Positions 28,801-37,638 of a stretch of DNA of 64,000 bases are shown in pieces (the first letter of the stretch is position 1; each line of letters opens with the position of its first letter). The translations under genes were made by a program, and so were the position numbers. Below the pieces are notes generated by a model. That model did not search any database. It was not told the origin of the DNA and was given only the letters and a program-made list of their open reading frames with translations. The DNA is taken from NCBI RefSeq assembly GCF_002775205.1, contig NC_036451.1:20570351-20634350 (forward strand), given 5' to 3'. Source of the stretch: Xiphophorus maculatus. Lineage: Eukaryota > Chordata > Actinopteri > Cyprinodontiformes > Poeciliidae.

Positions 28801-29355
28801 CCAAGGAAGACAAAGAAAATGCTCCATTTTATGTGTTTTAGAGCTTTATGGTTGAAACTCGGCTGCAAAACAGTTTTTGAGTCAAATGTAGAGTTACATC
28901 TAAAGTTAATTCAATTCAAAATAAATTAAATTCCCCGTGAAGTACTGTTGTACCTTGACAAGAATCAGAGAGCTTTGCTGTTTTTGCAGAATTTCAACAC
29001 AACAAAGCAAACTTTTATTATGAAGAGTTTGAATCTGTTCTAGTTTTAAATGTGTTTTTCCCTCTGTTCCAGACACGTGCAGCAGAACCACAGACCCAGC
29101 CTGAGCAAAAGAAAGGCCCGTCGTACATCGTGTAAGTCCTGGCTCCCTCTTTGTGGGATTCATTGATTAAAACGAGACTGATCCACTCTGACTCTTCACC
29201 GTTCTGCCCGTCACCTCCTCAGGTTGGCCCATCACCACCAAGCAGTCCAGTACAGACGCACACAGATCCAAGGCAGCGACAGCTCCGACGAGGACGAGTT
29301 TGACGAGGAGGAAGAGGCCGACGATATTGAATGGGGTCCGGCAACTGAACTCTAG
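10832..29355 (+). CDS. tjp3: Tight junction protein ZO-3
   Basis: Membrane-associated guanylate-kinase scaffold at tight junctions. It links claudins and other junction proteins to the cytoskeleton. Exons: 10832-10912, 15162-15218, 15664-15788, 15900-16002, 16786-17074, 17151-17254, 17762-17951, 18064-18139, 18219-18319, 18538-18622, 18960-19139, 19303-19406, 20149-20233, 20917-20993, 21105-21201, 22312-22397, 22496-22568, 23455-23525, 23660-23723, 23826-23982, 24498-24606, 24684-24903, 25736-25941, 26048-26143, 26250-26329, 26432-26642, 26757-26857, 27601-28179, 29073-29131, 29223-29355 (1332 residues, frame continuous). Domains: PDZ1 about 37-122 (GFGFALSGG), PDZ2 211-292, serine/basic linker 317-683, PDZ3 688-772 ([15 protein letters not shown]), SH3 783-846, guanylate-kinase-like 914-1076 ([18 protein letters not shown]), acidic tail ending [10 protein letters not shown]. 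The N-terminus ([10 protein letters not shown]) and C-terminus match ZO-3 rather than ZO-1 or ZO-2. It is longer than human ZO-3 (about 920 residues), mainly in the linker and the acidic tail. Confidence 0.94.
11655..11850 (+). repeat. Dispersed repeat family X, copy 1
   Basis: Shares ordered blocks with 16095-16385 and 38280-38510: (ct)ggaa..ggaagat, aaatat(t/c)caaaata, aaaaacnataaa, and atttatcatg..(a)attaat. No coding capacity is seen. Confidence 0.5.
12379..12723 (+). promoter_or_regulatory. tjp3: Candidate internal promoter and 5'UTR for a second tjp3 first exon
   Basis: TATAAAG at 12379-12385 is followed about 340 bases later by a start codon and a splice donor (next entry). A short upstream open frame, 12652-12708 (18 residues), lies just before that start and could dampen its translation. 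No conserved transcription-factor site was identified. Confidence 0.4.
12724..12750 (+). CDS. tjp3: Alternative first coding exon of tjp3
   Basis: ATG followed by eight codons (MEVRFKDHM) ends at a consensus donor (atg, then gtgagt). It is in the same phase 0 as the exon at 10832-10912, so both join in frame to exon 2 at 15162. This would give a 1314-residue ZO-3. Exon 2 also has its own ATG (15171) corresponding to the human start MEELTIWEQ, so either first exon may instead be partly untranslated. Confidence 0.45.
14128..14512. mobile_element. Short inverted-repeat DNA element in a tjp3 intron
   Basis: Begins gagctgcacaatatattgc and ends agtgcagccctg; the ends are imperfect inverted copies (cagggctgcac). 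The size of about 385 bases and the lack of a reading frame suggest a non-autonomous element. Confidence 0.45.
16095..16385 (+). repeat. Dispersed repeat family X, copy 2
   Basis: Same ordered blocks as the copies at 11655 and 38280, including gaaatatccaaaatac, gaagtctctgtaaacaa and ttatcatgtgattaattgat. It lies in the tjp3 intron after 16002. Confidence 0.5.
16400..16720 (-). mobile_element. Tc1-like terminal fragment
   Basis: Starts with aaagtattcacagcccttgaa followed by a cacattatgtcac block. This is the terminal sequence of the common fish Tc1-like family seen elsewhere in this window (24940, 36395, 42665). Only an end fragment remains. Confidence 0.5.
19660..20045. mobile_element. Internally deleted Tc1-like element
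   Basis: The left end (aaacaaagtagtgcataattgtg) and the right end (cacaaatatgcactacttta) are inverted copies. The middle keeps a short piece reading cacagcatgatgctgtctccacc, the reverse of a transposase segment. The size of about 385 bases fits a deletion derivative. Confidence 0.55.
21445..21860 (-). mobile_element. Tc1-like terminal fragment
   Basis: The block gcaaaggtatcaatacctgt followed by aatgttataatatacaccaatgtattttaat resembles the end of the common fish Tc1-like family. Strongly decayed. Confidence 0.4.
24940..25700 (-). mobile_element. Decayed Tc1-like transposon in a tjp3 intron
   Basis: The left part carries gcagccacattacaacctcaaac and ggattttatgtgataaacca. The right part (25420-25550) carries gtagctcctccagagttaca and catggccatattttgat, which match the reverse strand of the 5' transposase region of the same family. 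A different repeat (ctgggtcaaactcatttctg, about 25185-25280) is inserted between them. No reading frame survives. Confidence 0.6.
28585..28830. mobile_element. Tc1-like element fragment, second family
   Basis: Carries aatatttacatacactccac followed by taatatttgg; the same blocks recur at about 30108-30150 (atgtatgtacaccctcac, then taatatttgg). It lies in the tjp3 intron before the penultimate exon. Confidence 0.4.
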
Positions 29356-29643
29356 ATGCTCGGAGGATTGTTAGTTTCTCTAAAGAGGGCGATGTTGTTC
29401 AATGTATGACAAATTACCAAAAAATGTCTCACTGAAAACATTTTAGATCAAAGTGCCTATTTTTTTTTCCTTTTTATATTTATTATGTTAAAAATACTTA
29501 AAGCAACTCAGTCTGTTTTAACTGCTGTAATGTACAAATTCTAGTTTTTTTTAGAAATCATTAAGCAAAGTGATGTTAACCTACCCCTAACAATAACCTA
29601 CCCTTAAGACCAATTAAGAAACCAGTTTTTAAACCTTTTCTAC

Positions 29644-29649
29644 AATAAA
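29644..29649 (+). terminator. tjp3: Polyadenylation signal for tjp3
   Basis: AATAAA 289 bases after the tjp3 stop codon (29353-29355), followed by a T-rich stretch. Confidence 0.7.
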
Positions 29650-30350
29650 GAGTTTTTTCTAATTTCACAATGAGTTTATGAAGTCTTTTAAGTGTAAGAC
29701 ACAACCACGATCACTGAGGATGATGTCCACTGTACATTTTGTACTAAGGATAAATATGTGACAAACTTTAAAACCTGCTGCAGCAGAAAGGACAACTTAA
29801 CATGAATGGCTTTGCTCCAACTAAAGGGAAGAAAAACCCTGGTATATAAATATTTTCTCTCCAAAACTCCAAGGTTTTCGAGTTTTCCATGTGACTGGAT
29901 GCTTTGCGTACATAGAAAAATACATAGAAAAATAATTTGTGTGCAAATTATTTTTGGTTTTATGTTGGGGGTTAGCAGAAGAAATTCAGCTCAGTTCAGA
30001 AGTCTCTTCCACCCCCCTACATACAACTGCACAGATTATTTTTCTTATTTCCAAGCAAGAATTTATAGTGGATTTTCTTTAATACACAGATTTAAATTTA
30101 ATTACACATAGTCAAATGTATGTACACCCTCACTAATATTTGGCTAAATGTCCCTTTGCAATTGACAGAGACAACACATTTTTTTAGCCATCAACATGAA
30201 TCAAGAGTTAAATCTGGCTGGATATGAGACTCTAATCATCTGAAACTGTGCCAGAAATTACCCAATTTATAAGCTCAAACATTAAATTCTGATAAGAAGA
30301 GGTCAAACATCCATGCAGAATTACGGCAGACATGATGGGGTGGATTTATG

Positions 30351-30733
30351 TACAGTTGATGCCAGAAGTTTACATACACCAAATAAAAGACACTAAAGTC
30401 TTTTATTCTCATTTGAAATTAAATCAGACCAAGCTTCTCTTGTTTTGAGTTAGAATTACTCAAATTATGTTGCTTTGCTAAATGCTACAACAACACAGAG
30501 AGAATACAGTATTAGAGATTTATTTAATGCCAATACATTTCAGTATTTGGCAGCATTGAATTTGAGCTACATGACTAATTGGGTCAAATGTTTTTGGTTT
30601 TCCTTAAGCGTCTCAATTGTTCACTTGGTTCTAACTGAACTAAAACAAGGGAAGTTTGGTCTGATTTAACTTCAGGAAACAAAATGCATCCCTGTCGTTT
30701 TACTCTGTGTATATAAACTTCTGGTTTCCACTA
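30351..30733. mobile_element. Non-autonomous Tc1-like element with terminal inverted repeats
   Basis: The left end reads tacagttgatgccagaag followed by tttacatacacc. The right end near 30707-30735 is its imperfect reverse complement (tgtgtatataaacttctgg). TA dinucleotides flank both ends, as expected for Tc1/mariner insertion. The element is about 380 bases with no transposase. Confidence 0.65.
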
Positions 30734-30873
30734 CATCCAATAAAGTGGTGCACCAAATGCTTGTTTTAAATGTCAGTGGTGTTTTCTGTTGCCTTATGAG
30801 TTCACCTCGAAAAAGGAACTGTTCCAATCTTTTATTAAAAGACAAAATTTAATACGAGTCATGTCGATGATGA

Positions 30874-31068
30874 CAGGATGTGTATTTATTTTTTCTCTCC
30901 CCTCCAAGTTACTTTTTGTGGGCTCTAGTGTCCCTCGTATGAAAGTAGGCTGACAGGAAGGGGGGAAGACATGCGGATTCCGGGAATCGAACCCGTGACG
31001 GCCGCGTCGAGGACTCAAGGCCTCCAAACGTGGGTCGCGCTAACCCCTACGCCCCAGGATGTGTATTT
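30874..31068 (-). mobile_element. tRNA-derived SINE with target-site duplication
   Basis: On the minus strand the element starts with a tRNA-like head: an A-box-like gtaggggttagcgcg and a perfect B box, ggttcgattcc. An unrelated body and an A-rich tail follow. It is flanked by a 14-base direct repeat, caggatgtgtattt, at 30874-30887 and 31055-31068, the mark of target-primed insertion. The tRNA-like part is not a functional tRNA, because it lacks a clean acceptor stem and continues into the SINE body. Confidence 0.8.
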
Positions 31069-31291
31069 CTAACTCAAAATGCAGTTGTAGTTTAATACAT
31101 CAATGTTTCACCTGCCATGTTAAAGCCTCATAATGGCATTACATTGAAAATAGAAGTAGTGACCTGTGGTGAGGTTCATAGCGAGTCTGCGCTGATACAG
31201 AGAGCGAGAAAGAAGTGGTTTCGAGTTGTACTTTAATGGTTTCTCCCTTTGCTGTGGAGCAAAGGGAGAAACGCTGGAGGGCAAAAAGACA

Positions 31292-31318
31292 CATATATAT
31301 ATATATATATATATATAG
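31292..31318. repeat. (AT)n microsatellite
   Basis: About 13 AT units. Confidence 0.9.
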
Positions 31319-31567
31319 TTTTGAAGTAAATATTTGACCTTTAAAGCTTTTATCAGAACACGCTTTTATCCAGGGTTTGAGTTTTGTAACCAGAGTTTAG
31401 CGGGATCTTCCTGAGCTCCCTAAATTTGCATTTTCCACACTGGGAGTAAAAATCTTGTTTGCATTGATAACACTCGTTTTAACGTCTCGGGCAGGTGACG
31501 CAGCCCGGGTCACGTGTTGGACACGCACCTGTGTCAGGATGAGCTAATTGCTGTGGAGCGAAGAGAC

Positions 31568-31570
<3 letters not shown>

Positions 31571-31606
<36 letters not shown>

Positions 31607-31612
31607 CGCGCG
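31571..31612. repeat. (GA)n followed by (GC)n microsatellite upstream of arhgap45
   Basis: About 15 GA units run straight into a CG-alternating tract, then a C run. It lies about 400 bases before the arhgap45 start and probably belongs to the promoter or 5'UTR region. Confidence 0.85.
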
Positions 31613-32015
31613 CACCCCCCCCTCCATCACATCGGTTCTCACCCATGAGACAAATCTGCCTCCGAGCTGAGATATTCCTGTTGAAAGTTTGTAGAGCAGG
31701 TGTAATACACCTCTGTGTCTCCCCCCACGCCCACGCGTGCGCAGAGAGCGGATGCCAAGAGCGCGCAGTTTTGCGGTGAGCCCAGCCGTGCGTCTCTGCG
31801 AGTCAGTGAGCCTGCGCGGCTCGATGAGCAACAGCAGCAGCCACAGGAGGAGGAAGACGCACACACAGCTATCGTGGCTCAGAGCTGGTCCGGATGGCAC
31901 CGAGTTCCCGCTGAACGCCAGCGGCAGACGGAACAAGTGGCGAGTCGGGGGGTGGGTGGGGGGTCTGTGCGTCAAACTCAAAGAAGTCGGGATGGACGGG
32001 AAGGGCACTCTGAAG

Positions 32016-35000
32016 ATGTTCAGGAAGAAACCGCGGGAGCTCATCAAGACGCCGTCCATCTCAAAGAAGAGCCGAACAGGAAGCCCGGGGCCACAGAGCG
32101 GCGCGGCGTCTGTGAGTAGCGCATCACTTCTGGTTTCTCCCTTGTTAGTCTGTTGGTGTGTGTGTAGAGTCAGATAACCTTCATCTGGAGGGGACAGGCT
32201 GGACAGATCTCCAACCAAGAGGTGTTTCTATTTGTGTGAGAGTGGAGGGGCTTTTAACGCCTGCTCCCAGCTTTCTCAAAAAAAAAAAAAAATTCTGCTT
32301 TGCTGGCTGCATGGTGTGAGAAACTGTCAACTGCATGAAACGTCTTGAAGGCAATCACCAAAACGCAGCGTCATGAGGGCAAAATGCGCTCACTGGCACC
32401 CGATCCCACATTGGCTCACATCTGGTCAAGTGTTGCATAGGAGGTTCATCTCTTGCGGGTTTTCGTTCGTTCAGTTCTTTCGTGCGAGCCATTCTGCAGT
32501 GGCTCGGTGAGAGACTGCATTCAGAAGTGGATTGGAGCTGCAGCTAGATTGAGAAGAATGCTGAAACGTAGCAATAAAAACAGCTACAACCCTTACTCCA
32601 CCACTCAGAGAGTTAAGAAAGCAGAGTCCAAAGGCAAGGACAAGCTGGACATACTGCCCAACAAGCACAGCATATGGCTTAAACAGGTAGGAGGCTACTT
32701 CTCTTCAACGCCATCCGGATAAGTGCAATATTCTAGTTCCTTACGTCTGACCGAGATGTTTTTGGTCAGGTCAGAAATGTGTTTGACATTAACCCCTAAA
32801 TTTTTTTCAGTGTGTCTCGTTTGCACTTCATTTGGGGGAATTTCCAGTGTGGCCTCTCCAACCATCATGACATTCGACACTATGTGTCAAATTGCCACAC
32901 CCGAGGCAGCTTGGAGTCAGGAAGTGTTGCACAACGCAGCTCAGGATCTTGTGAAAGGCTTCCTATGTGTGTTTACCAACAGCAGAGCTGCTGCTGCTGG
33001 TGCTAGCGGTGGCGGCGGAGGCCGTAGGGGCCATCGTAGGTCACTCCTCTCTGTAGGGAGCCTTAACGGTCTCTAGCCGTCGATCGTTTACTGAAGCGGC
33101 TCAGTGCTGTTTCTCTCCCGTTCCAAAAATTGATCAGAGCTACCGTTTCAGCTTACAAATACATCGAGCTTTAAATGCGTCTTTTGCTTCATTAAGAATC
33201 GGATGAATGTTGGTATACCAAGCTGAATTCAACCGAGTTACTTTTTGGATGGGTGAATTCACACCGCAGGCCTTCTCGAGGTATTTTTAAAGATGAACAG
33301 GTCTGGTTCATTTTCAGAAGTATAAGTATAAAAACGGATTTAACAATGCAGATGTAGACAGATTCAGATAAAGTCGGGCCCAAATTTAGTCACACAATTG
33401 ATAAACTTAGAATCAAAATGATAATTATTTAACCAAGAAGTTTATTTCGCGTTGAAAATGAGACGGAGATCTCCCAAAAGATGAGAAGACAATGTTCAAA
33501 GGGTATCATTTTTTTTAAGAAGTCTGTTTTTCATTTCATTTAGACTGGCATGTTAAAATAGTTGTACTCTTCATATAACTGTGGAGCAGCGTTTTGTACA
33601 TTTCCACTAATATTTTGATGTTTTATCTTTGCTGATGAGCTCCAGGTCTCAGAGGTGGGAAGGCCTCCTTGTCATCACCCTAATCTTCTACCTTCATAGA
33701 TTCAGATCAGATTCAATCAGATCTCTGGCTGAGTAATAATAATACTCCCAGTCAGAAGAAACGTATCTCTCAGATGTATTTTGTTCTATTTATTTTTTAT
33801 TTAAAACTTAACTGACCAAGAAAAAGCAGCTTATTGTAGGAATTAATGAGTGGGATCGGTATTCCCTTTATGTTTTGATTTAAAAAAAAATAATTTAAGG
33901 GCATTTCTTCCTCTTTTATCTGGTATAATCCTTTGAAAAACCACTGGAGTCGGTAGGACGAACCTCCAGTGGAAAACTTAAAATCTGCATTTCTTTCTCC
34001 CAGCTGTCCATTCTCTCGGAGCAGCCTCGGAAAGATGCGGGCGACGCCGCCCTCTCCTCCTCGCCCTGTTCCTCCACCGCCTCTTCGAGCTTCACCCCCA
34101 CCGCAGCGGGGCTCCAGGATTTGTCCCTGTCCTGCCCGGGGACCCCGAGCCCCCAGCACGCCAAGCTGGCCGCCATGCAGGGGGTGGGTTGTCCGTCCCC
34201 TGTCCAGACCCTGAAGAGGCCCACCGCTCTGAGTCGACACGCCAGCGCCGCAGGTCAGCCTCAAGAACAACCTTCACTTCTACACAGTGTCTCATTAAAG
34301 TCATCACACCTGGCTGCTGAAGGCGTGGCCCTCTGTGTCAACAGCTGGGTGGATGTGTGCGAATCTGGCGCTTCAACAGAACATCCTAGTTCTTATAGGA
34401 TGATTAGACTCTAAACAGAAAGCAACTTTGAAGGTTGATTATTCTTAAAGAAATCTTAACATTCAAAGCTCTCAAATTCGTTGTACCCCAAATCTCTCCT
34501 ACACCTAACTGCACCTCTAAATTTGCTTTGTGTGTTCTGTATATTCTTCAATTACATCGTAATTCTGAGGGTAGTTTGTGTCCACTTTGAAGAGCTTTCT
34601 TGGAACCGTCTCCAAGGAGTTACTCTCTTGAGAACGTCTCAGAGGTGAAATATTCCAGGCAAAATTGACCGTCTTGTGTTTCCATGTCTGCCCAGGGTTC
34701 CCGCTGCCATCGTGGGTCCACACTAAAGGTCAGGGAAAGGGGGCCTTGAGCCCGTCCCCCCAGTCCGAAGTACCGGAGAGCACCGTGATCGAGGTGGAGG
34801 ACATCCCAGCCCTGCTGAGGGACGTGGCACGCTTCGCCGAGGCCGTGGACAAGCTCAAGGATGTCGTGCTGGCTGAGGGTAAGAGGCAGACCCCCGAGCA
34901 AAGAGAGAGAGGGGTCCAAACATTTTGGAGCTATTCTATTTGAGTTAACTTTGTATATCCGCTTCCTGTGCTGTAATCGACATGAAATATTATAACATAC

Positions 35001-37607
35001 TGCCTGTTTTCACGTCGGGGCAGACAAAATACATCTTTGTGTCATTGTGGAGACAGGTATGTTTGTTCTCACAGGGAGGGGGGAGTTCTCAAGCAGGACA
35101 ATGCTGTTTTTGGTGACTTTATTCAACTTCTCACGAGCGATCTGTCAGAAGGCCCTCCTGTCGCTCTTACATCAGCCCAAACACGTGTGCTTTACGTGAG
35201 TGACAGCGGCGGCGGGCGGAGCCTCTGTGTGCAGCTTCCTCTCTCTTGAGTTGACGAGTGCGCTTCCGCTGCGCCCACAGACGCGACCGCGCTCTTGTCT
35301 CCTGCAGGAAGCCAGCTTCTTGTTTACTGCAGCCGTGTTCGTGCACTCTGTGCCCCTCCTGCACGATGCAGCCGAGCCTGAAACGGCCTGCGACGCGGCA
35401 GAGCCCACAGTGGACCGGCTTCCACAAGCAGAACTTCTCAGACTGTCGTCCAGCTTCCTCCATAATCTAGTTACAACATATTTATTTATGGCAGATCCTG
35501 AACTATTTTTCTGTCTCCTGCTATCTTTTGTGAAGTCACGCTCTCCACCCATGTTGGCTTTCTGAACAGGAAGCCATGATGGATAACTCAAAGACAGAAA
35601 AGCCTCGTTGAACACTTCCTACTCTGATGGGTTGACCTACATCACCGTCACTCTGACTCTCATAATTCTGCTCCTACTGTGAAGCTCTTTATTTTACTGT
35701 TATGGTGCCACTTTGTTTTTTTGTTTTTTTTACTTTAGTTTTCAGTTGCGATCAAGGTGACCTGCCTTCGTGAGCCACAGGAAGCAGATACAGCAGACTA
35801 CCAGAGCTGAAGACTAATCTTGCAAATCTCGAAAAAGGGCCACATCCTCTGTGGCACCACTGCAAAACTGTTCCCTTCTGGGTCACCTGGTGCTCCTCCA
35901 CCATTGGCTGAATTCGACTGACAGACTGTGGGAGAATGAAGGTTTCAGCTGCTGTCTTACCTCCTCCAGCTGCAGGCGGCGCTAGGTAGCAAAAAGACGA
36001 TTGTAAGGAGAGGAAAAAACAACAAAAAGTGTGGTGAAGAACACAATTAAGCAGGCTGTAGTGTCTTCACTGGGATCAAAGCTGACCTTTAGTTTACTTG
36101 ACTGTCTCACACTGACTGTTCTTTGTTTTGTAACACCTTGTGACTAGGGAATTTGTCTGCTTTTTAGCCAAAAGGGAAATAAAGCGATTGCTGCCACTCA
36201 GCTGCCTCCTAAACATGCTGCCTTGGCTTTTTTGGTTGTGAAGCGAAGCTAGACGACTGGGTTTTTTTTTTTTTTTTTTTTTTGTACTGTCGAAATTCCC
36301 TCCAAACTATTCTTTTTTTTCTTTTTTCTTCTCATTACAAAGCACTTTGAGCTGCCTTGTTGCTGAAAATGTGCTATATAAATTAAATGACCTTGACATT
36401 CACAAGCTTTAATGTACTTTATTAATGCTGTACGCGAAGTGGAAGGAAATGATGCATCTTGAGAAAAAAACTCAAAATGATTTTCTTTGCATCCTGGATT
36501 TGTAGCTCAACATAATTTCTCCATCAACTTTGAGCAGCTTCCCTGTCCGCGTTACAAAAAAGCAGCCCGCAGCATGAGGCTGCCACCATCATGTTTCACC
36601 AAGGGGGGCTATGTGTTCAGGCTGATGTGCATTGTCACACTGTGGGTTTGCCTGTAGGCCACATAATATTTGGTCTCATCTGACCAGAGCAACTTCTTCC
36701 TCTTTGTCATGTCCTCAGCATGAATTGTGGAAAACTTCTTGATGTTTTCGTCTTTCTGCTCTCTGATAAAGGCCAGACTTTTAACAGTTGTCATGTGGAT
36801 GGATTCTCCCGGTAAGCGTCGGATTTAATACTCCTCCTTGTTGGGCCTTTCAGCCCAGCTGGAGATGATTGAAGAGAACGCTGTGAGATGTTTAAAGTTT
36901 GGGGTTTCGTTTTAAAACCTAACCCAGCTCTAAAGTTCTCCACAGCTTTCTCTCTGACCCGTCTGTGGTGTTCCTTTTTCTTCATGTTTGCGCTCTAATT
37001 TTCTGTGAACGCTTCACAAAACAGCTGAGGTTGAATCTTTTTGCTAAGTAGATAACCTCTGAAGAGAGTTGATTGAATTAAATTTTATTTCAGGATAACG
37101 CAGTGATGGAGGCTGAATAAAACTAAACGCTGCTTCTTCTTTTTCTTTTTTGTTTTCTTCAGATTTTTACTTATTTGACTATTGATACAATTCTCCAAAG
37201 TTTTTGACTTATAATGTGAGAAAATGTGAAACAGTTCAGTGGCTATAAATACTTGTATGGAGCATTTTGGCTTCCAGGCCAAACAAGAACAACCAAATTC
37301 AACAATTAATCACGTCCTAATTAGTCTGAGCAGTTTTGGAGCCTTTAACACATTTACAAATCACAATATGAGTAAAGCAGGTTTATTTAGTTATTTATGC
37401 TAATCAGTTAATTCATGTCTTATTTCCTGTTGATCATGAGATTTTAGAGAAGCTCCAAATCTATTTGCCTCTTGATGGCCCCATTTTCATACCAGAGTGC
37501 TGCTATTTTATCCCAACCTACTTTCATTTCCTAAACACAAACCAACACACTTACCAGTATCAATTCATTTTTCTCAATAGTTGGGTACACATATATATAT
37601 ATATATT

Positions 37608-37638
<31 letters not shown>

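Noticed and set aside
30969-31054. tRNA gene on the minus strand
   Set aside because: The B box is perfect, but the element continues into a SINE body and is flanked by target-site duplications. It is a tRNA-derived SINE.
31544-32218. 224-residue minus-strand open frame
   Set aside because: It is antisense to the GC-rich arhgap45 first exon, with Ser/Leu repeats from the GA microsatellite.
35172-35615. Overlapping open frames of 98-147 residues on both strands in an arhgap45 intron
   Set aside because: No recognisable domain, no clean splice sites in frame; probably chance in a less AT-rich patch.
36609-36794. Transposase-like open frame as an active gene
   Set aside because: Only a short central piece survives. 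Stops and lost ends show a dead copy.
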